Positions 16,211 through 19,620 of a DNA stretch of 19,620 nt are shown here, one piece after another. Positions within the stretch are counted from its first letter, which is position 1. Each line of letters begins with the position of its first letter. Position numbers and translations under genes: made by a program. The DNA lies in contig DAHWFG010000021.1 in the NCBI GenBank assembly GCA_027325115.1, positions 1-19,620 on the forward strand. Reading direction: 5' to 3'. A model generated the notes under the pieces. The model was not told the DNA's origin, did not search any database, and saw only the letters and a program-made list of their open reading frames with translations. This DNA is from JAKBCQ01 sp021807585 (GTDB taxonomy: Bacteria; Planctomycetota; Planctomycetia; Isosphaerales; Isosphaeraceae).

Positions 16211-17614
16211 TCATATTTTTATATTTAATTCTTCGAGCTTGCGATAAAGCGAAGACAATCCGAGGCCGAGTCGTCGCGCCGCATCACGCTTGTCGTCGCC
16301 GCAATCGGCGAGAACGCGTCGAATGTGACGAAGCTCGTGCAGCCGCATCGCCGATCGCAGATCGTCGCGGTCGGATTCGCCGCCGTCGAGGTCGATTCGC
16401 TCGAGCGCGGGAAAATCGAGCGGAGTGAGGATCGGCCCCTCGGCGAGGATCACGGCGCGTTCGAGCGCGTTATCGAGCTCGCGCACATTCCCTTTCCACG
16501 GAGCGTTCATCAACATCCGGATCGTCGCGTTATCGACCCCCGTCACACGCTTGCCGAGCTCGCGCACATGGCGATTGAGCAACACTTCCACCAGTTCGGG
16601 GATATCCTCGACACGATCGCGGAGCGGAGGAAGCTCGATCGTCACGACGTTGAGCCGATAATACAAATCGGCGCGATACCGATCGACAGCGACCGCCGCG
16701 GCGAGATCCCTGTTCGTCGCCGCGACGATCCGAGCTTTGATCGGAATCGTCCGTACGGCGCCGACGGGAAGAACTTCTTTCATCTCGATCGCGCGTAAGA
16801 GCTTGGCCTGGGTCGCGAGGGGAAGCTCGCCGATCTCGTCCAAAAACACCGTCCCGCGCCCCGCGGCGACGAACAGTCCCACATGATCGCGGTCTGCGCC
16901 CGTGAACGCGCCGCGAACATGTCCGAATAATTGATTTTCAAGCAAATCATTGGGGATCGCGGCGCAATTGATCGCCAAAAAAGGCGATTCGGGCTCGGGA
17001 CAAAGCGCATGCAAGGCCCGCGCAACCAGCTCCTTCCCGGTTCCCGATTCACCAGTAATCAATACATTACTACGCGTAGGCCCCACTTTGGCGATCAACG
17101 ACTTGATGCTCGCCATCGCCGGGCTTCCGCCGACGAGAGTCGCGGGACCGACCGCCATATGCGTTTGCCTACGCAACGCCTGATTCTCGCGCATCAATCT
17201 TCGCATGCCGAGCAACCGATCGATCTTGGCGAGCAGCTCGTCGAAGATCACCGGCTTCATCAAATAATCTTGCGCTCCCCGCTGAAAAGCCGCGACCGCG
17301 TTTTCCACCGTCGCATAAGCTGTGATCATTAAAACAAGCGTATCAGGCCGCGCGGGCAATAAACGATCAAGAAGCTCCAAGCCGTCGATACCGGGAAGCT
17401 GAACGTCGCACAACACGAGATCGGGCTCGAACTTGGCCGCGATCTCCAGCGCCGATCGCGCGTCTCCCGCGATCGCCGCGTCGAACCCCTCGTCGACCAA
17501 AAACTCGTGCAACGTCGAGGCGATCAATTGCTCGTCGTCGACGATCAAAATTCGACCCCGGGAACCCGCCTCGGTCGACCGTTCGGTCTCGACTTCGCTC
17601 AATATGTTATTCAT
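16211..17614 (-). CDS. Sigma-54-dependent response regulator, NtrC family
   Basis: This is a 467-residue enhancer-binding transcription activator that works with sigma-54 RNA polymerase. The receiver domain (about 20-135) has the acidic pair Asp26-Asp27, phospho-acceptor Asp70 (LVLCDVQLPG) and Lys120 (YLMKP). The AAA+ domain has Walker A GESGTGKE (188-195), the sigma-54 contact loop GAFTGA (235-240), Walker B VFLDEIGEL, and GNVRELDNALERA. A Fis-type helix-turn-helix closes the protein (KRDAARRLGLGLSSLYRKLE). The ATG at 17614 has an AGAGGA site 10 bases upstream. The sensor kinase gene lies 44 bases upstream in the same direction, so the pair is an operon. Target genes are not evident; I found no convincing -24/-12 promoter in the window. 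Confidence 0.95.
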   Translation of the reverse strand: MNNILSEVETERSTEAGSRGRILIVDDEQLIASTLHEFLVDEGFDAAIAGDARSALEIAAKFEPDLVLCDVQLPGIDGLELLDRLLPARPDTLVLMITAYATVENAVAAFQRGAQDYLMKPVIFDELLAKIDRLLGMRRLMRENQALRRQTHMAVGPATLVGGSPAMASIKSLIAKVGPTRSNVLITGESGTGKELVARALHALCPEPESPFLAINCAAIPNDLLENQLFGHVRGAFTGADRDHVGLFVAAGRGTVFLDEIGELPLATQAKLLRAIEMKEVLPVGAVRTIPIKARIVAATNRDLAAAVAVDRYRADLYYRLNVVTIELPPLRDRVEDIPELVEVLLNRHVRELGKRVTGVDNATIRMLMNAPWKGNVRELDNALERAVILAEGPILTPLDFPALERIDLDGGESDRDDLRSAMRLHELRHIRRVLADCGDDKRDAARRLGLGLSSLYRKLEELNIKI

Positions 17615-17658
17615 ACAAGAATATTCCTCTTACCACTTTATCGGGATTCTTCCGAATT

Positions 17659-19173
17659 CTAAACCGAATCGATCGAAGCCGCCGTTCCTCCGACGAACAA
17701 TGACTCGTCCCCCGCCGCAACAACCCCCTCCACGACGGACGACTCGTCCTCGCAACGCGCCGCCTCCGTTCGCTCAAATTCGACGACCTTCGACGAAGCC
17801 GACGCGCCGATCGTTCGATCATAAATCAATCCATTTTGAATAACATCATCATCTTTTTGAACACTTATTTCTTGAACGCGATCGACGGGAATCCTTACGA
17901 GAAACTTGGCTCCTCGCCCCTCCTCGGTATGATAGCCGAGAGCGCCTCCCAGTTCTTCGACGATTTGCCTGCTGATATATAGCCCGAGCCCCGTTCCTTG
18001 AGGTTTGGTGGTGAAATACGGCTGAAAGATTCGACAACGATCGGCGATCGCGATTCCCCTGCCGTCGTCGGTCACGCTCAGGACGATCGAACCATCCTCC
18101 ACGCCCGCCTCGATCGCGATCGCGCCCCCTTTGTTCGTCGCGTCAATCGCATTCATCACCAAGTTTAAGATAATTTGTTGTATATGATCACGCGATGCGC
18201 GGATCGGCGGAATCGCCGGGTCGATCGCGGTCGAGATCGCGCGATCTTTCGTCCGTTGATAATATTTGGCGACCCCGAGCGCCTCGTCGACGACCTCGCC
18301 GAGTCGAACCGAGACGACCTCGGTCGCCGTCGGGCGTGAGAAATCGATCAGCTCCCGAATCGTCCGCTGAATGCGACCCACCTGGCCCGCGACGAGATCA
18401 AGCTTCTCGGCGGTGTAATCGTCGGGCCGGCGTCGTTTGAGCATCTGGATCAAGGAACTGACAGCGGCGAGCGGATTGCCGACCTCGTGCGCGATCCCCG
18501 CGGCCAATAGCCCGAACGCCGCCATCTTCTCCTGATGGATCAGCCGAGCCTGAGACGCGCGTAACGCCGACGACCGTTCGGCGACACGCTCTTCAAGCTC
18601 GCCGCGACTTCGCTCGAGATCGGCGTTCAGTTGCTTTAAACGTTCATACGCGCCGCGCAACAGCCCCGAAAGCGCCGACCCCGCCCACGTCAGCCACGCC
18701 AGAATCACGATCGTGAACGCATATCCCCGCGCCGCGGGAAACCTCGATCCCTCGATCATCCAAGCCAAACTCGCGAAGCTTAGACAATGAAATCCAAACG
18801 TAAGCCAAGTAATCATCGGCCGAAACCGTAATGCACAACATATCGACGAAAGCAAATAATACCAGCGGAACGGGCTTTCCAATCCCGTGTCGTGGTAGCA
18901 CAAAAGCGCGATAAAAAGCGATTCCATCACCGAGACGAAGAGCGGAACGCGTTTGAGGAAAACCTCGCCCATGCGATAAAAGATCGTATCGAGCAGGGCG
19001 TAGCTCGCACCCAAAGCCAGAAAGGCTCGGACGGCGTCGGGATTTCTCAGCTCGCTCCTCGTTTGTACGAGGATCAAACCGATCGCGATCCCGAACCAAC
19101 GGATCTTGAGCACGATCGATTCGGCGGCGAGCTCCCAATTTAGGCTTCGGTCGTCGGCTGCGATCGGCGTCAT
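17659..19173 (-). CDS. Membrane sensor histidine kinase, NtrB/AtoS-like
   Basis: This 504-residue kinase should phosphorylate the adjacent NtrC-type regulator. Six hydrophobic segments (about 20-37, 48-66, 77-92, 104-118, 120-139, 150-172) form a membrane sensor module without a large periplasmic domain. A coiled-coil linker (176-210) follows. The H box has His229 (GIAHEVGNP), and the catalytic domain has the N box NLVMNAIDA (337-345), G1 TDDGRGI, F box FQPYFTTKP and G2 GTGLGLYIS. About 75 residues extend past the ATPase domain, acidic and Ser-rich with no recognised fold, which is unusual. The ATG at 19173 has GGAGGG just upstream; the frame stays open to 19299 but those codons show no membrane or signal features. 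The signal sensed is unknown. Confidence 0.93.
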   Translation of the reverse strand: MTPIAADDRSLNWELAAESIVLKIRWFGIAIGLILVQTRSELRNPDAVRAFLALGASYALLDTIFYRMGEVFLKRVPLFVSVMESLFIALLCYHDTGLESPFRWYYLLSSICCALRFRPMITWLTFGFHCLSFASLAWMIEGSRFPAARGYAFTIVILAWLTWAGSALSGLLRGAYERLKQLNADLERSRGELEERVAERSSALRASQARLIHQEKMAAFGLLAAGIAHEVGNPLAAVSSLIQMLKRRRPDDYTAEKLDLVAGQVGRIQRTIRELIDFSRPTATEVVSVRLGEVVDEALGVAKYYQRTKDRAISTAIDPAIPPIRASRDHIQQIILNLVMNAIDATNKGGAIAIEAGVEDGSIVLSVTDDGRGIAIADRCRIFQPYFTTKPQGTGLGLYISRQIVEELGGALGYHTEEGRGAKFLVRIPVDRVQEISVQKDDDVIQNGLIYDRTIGASASSKVVEFERTEAARCEDESSVVEGVVAAGDESLFVGGTAASIDSV

Positions 19174-19288
19174 GAACCCTCCGCGTCGACCCCGCCGGGA
19201 TCGATCGGCCCGCTGAATTCGGATCGCACACCGCGAAATTCGATCGGGCGACAAATCGTCCCCCTCGGTGCGGCGCGCTATTTCCAGT

Positions 19289-19317
19289 ATTTTATCCACT
19301 CGGCCGAGCTTTGACGA
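19289..19317 (-). promoter_or_regulatory. Candidate promoter of the two-component operon
   Basis: On the minus strand TCGTCA (19317-19312) and TAAAAT (19294-19289) are spaced exactly 17 bases, matching the consensus at 4/6 and 5/6 positions, about 115 bases upstream of the kinase start. A perfect 10-base palindrome CTCGGCCGAG (19299-19308) fills the spacer and could be an operator. Confidence 0.4.
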
Positions 19318-19350
19318 ATCGTCGAGCGGGAATTGTTCGGCGGAGGGTTC

Positions 19351-19377
19351 TTGACGTCCGCCGCCTTGAGGTATAAC
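19351..19377 (+). promoter_or_regulatory. Promoter of the SAM-riboswitch gene
   Basis: TTGACG (19351-19356) and TATAAC (19372-19377) each match the vegetative consensus at 5/6 positions. The spacer is 15 bases, shorter than ideal. Transcription would start near 19384, about 20 bases before the riboswitch P1 helix. Confidence 0.6.
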
Positions 19378-19402
19378 CTTTCACGTATCACAATTTGGGA
19401 CG

Positions 19403-19535
19403 CATCTTATCCAGAGTGGCTGAGGGAAAGGCCCTACGACGCCACAGCAACCGGTTCGCTCCTGGGCGAACGCTGGTGCTAACTCCTGCCCTGCCCGCGG
19501 GTTGAACCCGAGCGGACGAAGGGACAGATAAGATG
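19403..19535 (+). promoter_or_regulatory. SAM-I (S-box) riboswitch
   Basis: This is an mRNA aptamer that binds S-adenosylmethionine and lowers expression of methionine/SAM genes. All hallmarks are visible. P1 is CATCTTATC (19403-19411) with GATAAGATG (19527-19535), 9 perfect pairs. P2 is GTGGC (19416-19420) with GCCAC (19441-19445), its upper stem GGG/CCC flanked by the GAGGGAAAGGCCC consensus. The conserved GCAACC follows. P3 is GTTCGC/GCGAAC (about 19454-19472). GGTGCTAACTCC and the P4 hairpin come next, then the closing GGGACAGAT. No terminator is seen after P1. The AUG at 19533-19535 forms the end of P1 and the AAGGGA ribosome-site candidate (19519-19524) lies in the conserved core, implying translational control. 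Confidence 0.95.
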
Positions 19536-19620
19536 GACCGAGGCGAACGAACCAACCACGCGATCACGCCGGTCCGTCTAATCTCTCAACCTTCATCCGC
19601 TCAACCCCTCGCGAACACGG
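19533..19620 (+). CDS. 5' end of a SAM-regulated gene (methionine metabolism?)
   Basis: The frame from ATG 19533 is open to the window edge (29 codons, MDRGERTNHAITPVRLIS...). These first residues are not diagnostic. The riboswitch in front implies a role in methionine or SAM biosynthesis, sulfur assimilation or methionine transport; homoserine O-acetyltransferase (MetX) and O-acetylhomoserine sulfhydrylase (MetY) are common targets of this riboswitch class. AAGGGA (19519-19524) sits 8 bases upstream. If the true start lies beyond the window, these codons are leader sequence instead. Confidence 0.5.
   Translation, partial: MDRGERTNHAITPVRLISQPSSAQPLANT

Overview
This window is a GC-rich, gene-dense bacterial chromosome segment. 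Several features point to a planctomycete (Planctomycetota): two groEL genes flanking groES, a very long lipid-anchored TolC-like protein, a Tat-exported aldo/keto reductase, a bacterial deoxyhypusine-synthase-like gene beside lipid A/heptosyltransferase genes, and GC-rich CTCGCGC-type intergenic repeats next to an NtrC-type two-component pair. This placement rests on gene content and remembered family patterns; no search was run.

Region 1 (1-5004, all + strand) is a protein-quality-control block. It holds the 3' end of a groEL with the Gly-Gly-Met tail, then groES, a second complete groEL without that tail, a strong hairpin, dnaJ, grpE, a small FmdB-type zinc-ribbon protein and yacG. The last two overlap by 4 bases. 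Chaperonin (Hsp60/Hsp10) and Hsp70 co-chaperones (DnaJ, GrpE) sit together, but dnaK is not in the window.

Region 2 (5005-10128, all - strand) has three separately placed genes: a Tat-signal aldo/keto reductase with a C-terminal cysteine cluster, a large TolC-family outer-membrane lipoprotein with a low-complexity tail, and a two-helix Mpo1-like (DUF962) membrane protein. Two stretches (6320-6760 and 9158-9804) hold no gene I can support.

Region 3 (10357-15711, all + strand) looks like one transcription unit. It runs isocitrate dehydrogenase, lpxK, a deoxyhypusine-synthase-like protein, a GT9 heptosyltransferase-like protein and an extended-SDR sugar epimerase/dehydratase. LpxK phosphorylates the lipid A disaccharide and GT9/SDR enzymes build core sugars, so most of the unit serves the outer-membrane glycolipid. 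The roles of the dehydrogenase and the DHS-like protein there are unexplained.

Region 4 (15712-16210) is intergenic. It has a U-tract terminator candidate, a near-identical direct repeat pair, and a long inverted repeat built from a related sequence.

Region 5 (16211-19173, - strand) is a sensor kinase plus sigma-54 response regulator operon. Region 6 (19351-19620, + strand) is a promoter, a textbook SAM-I (S-box) riboswitch and the first codons of a gene cut by the window edge. That gene is presumably for methionine/SAM metabolism, and its apparent AUG lies inside the riboswitch P1 helix.
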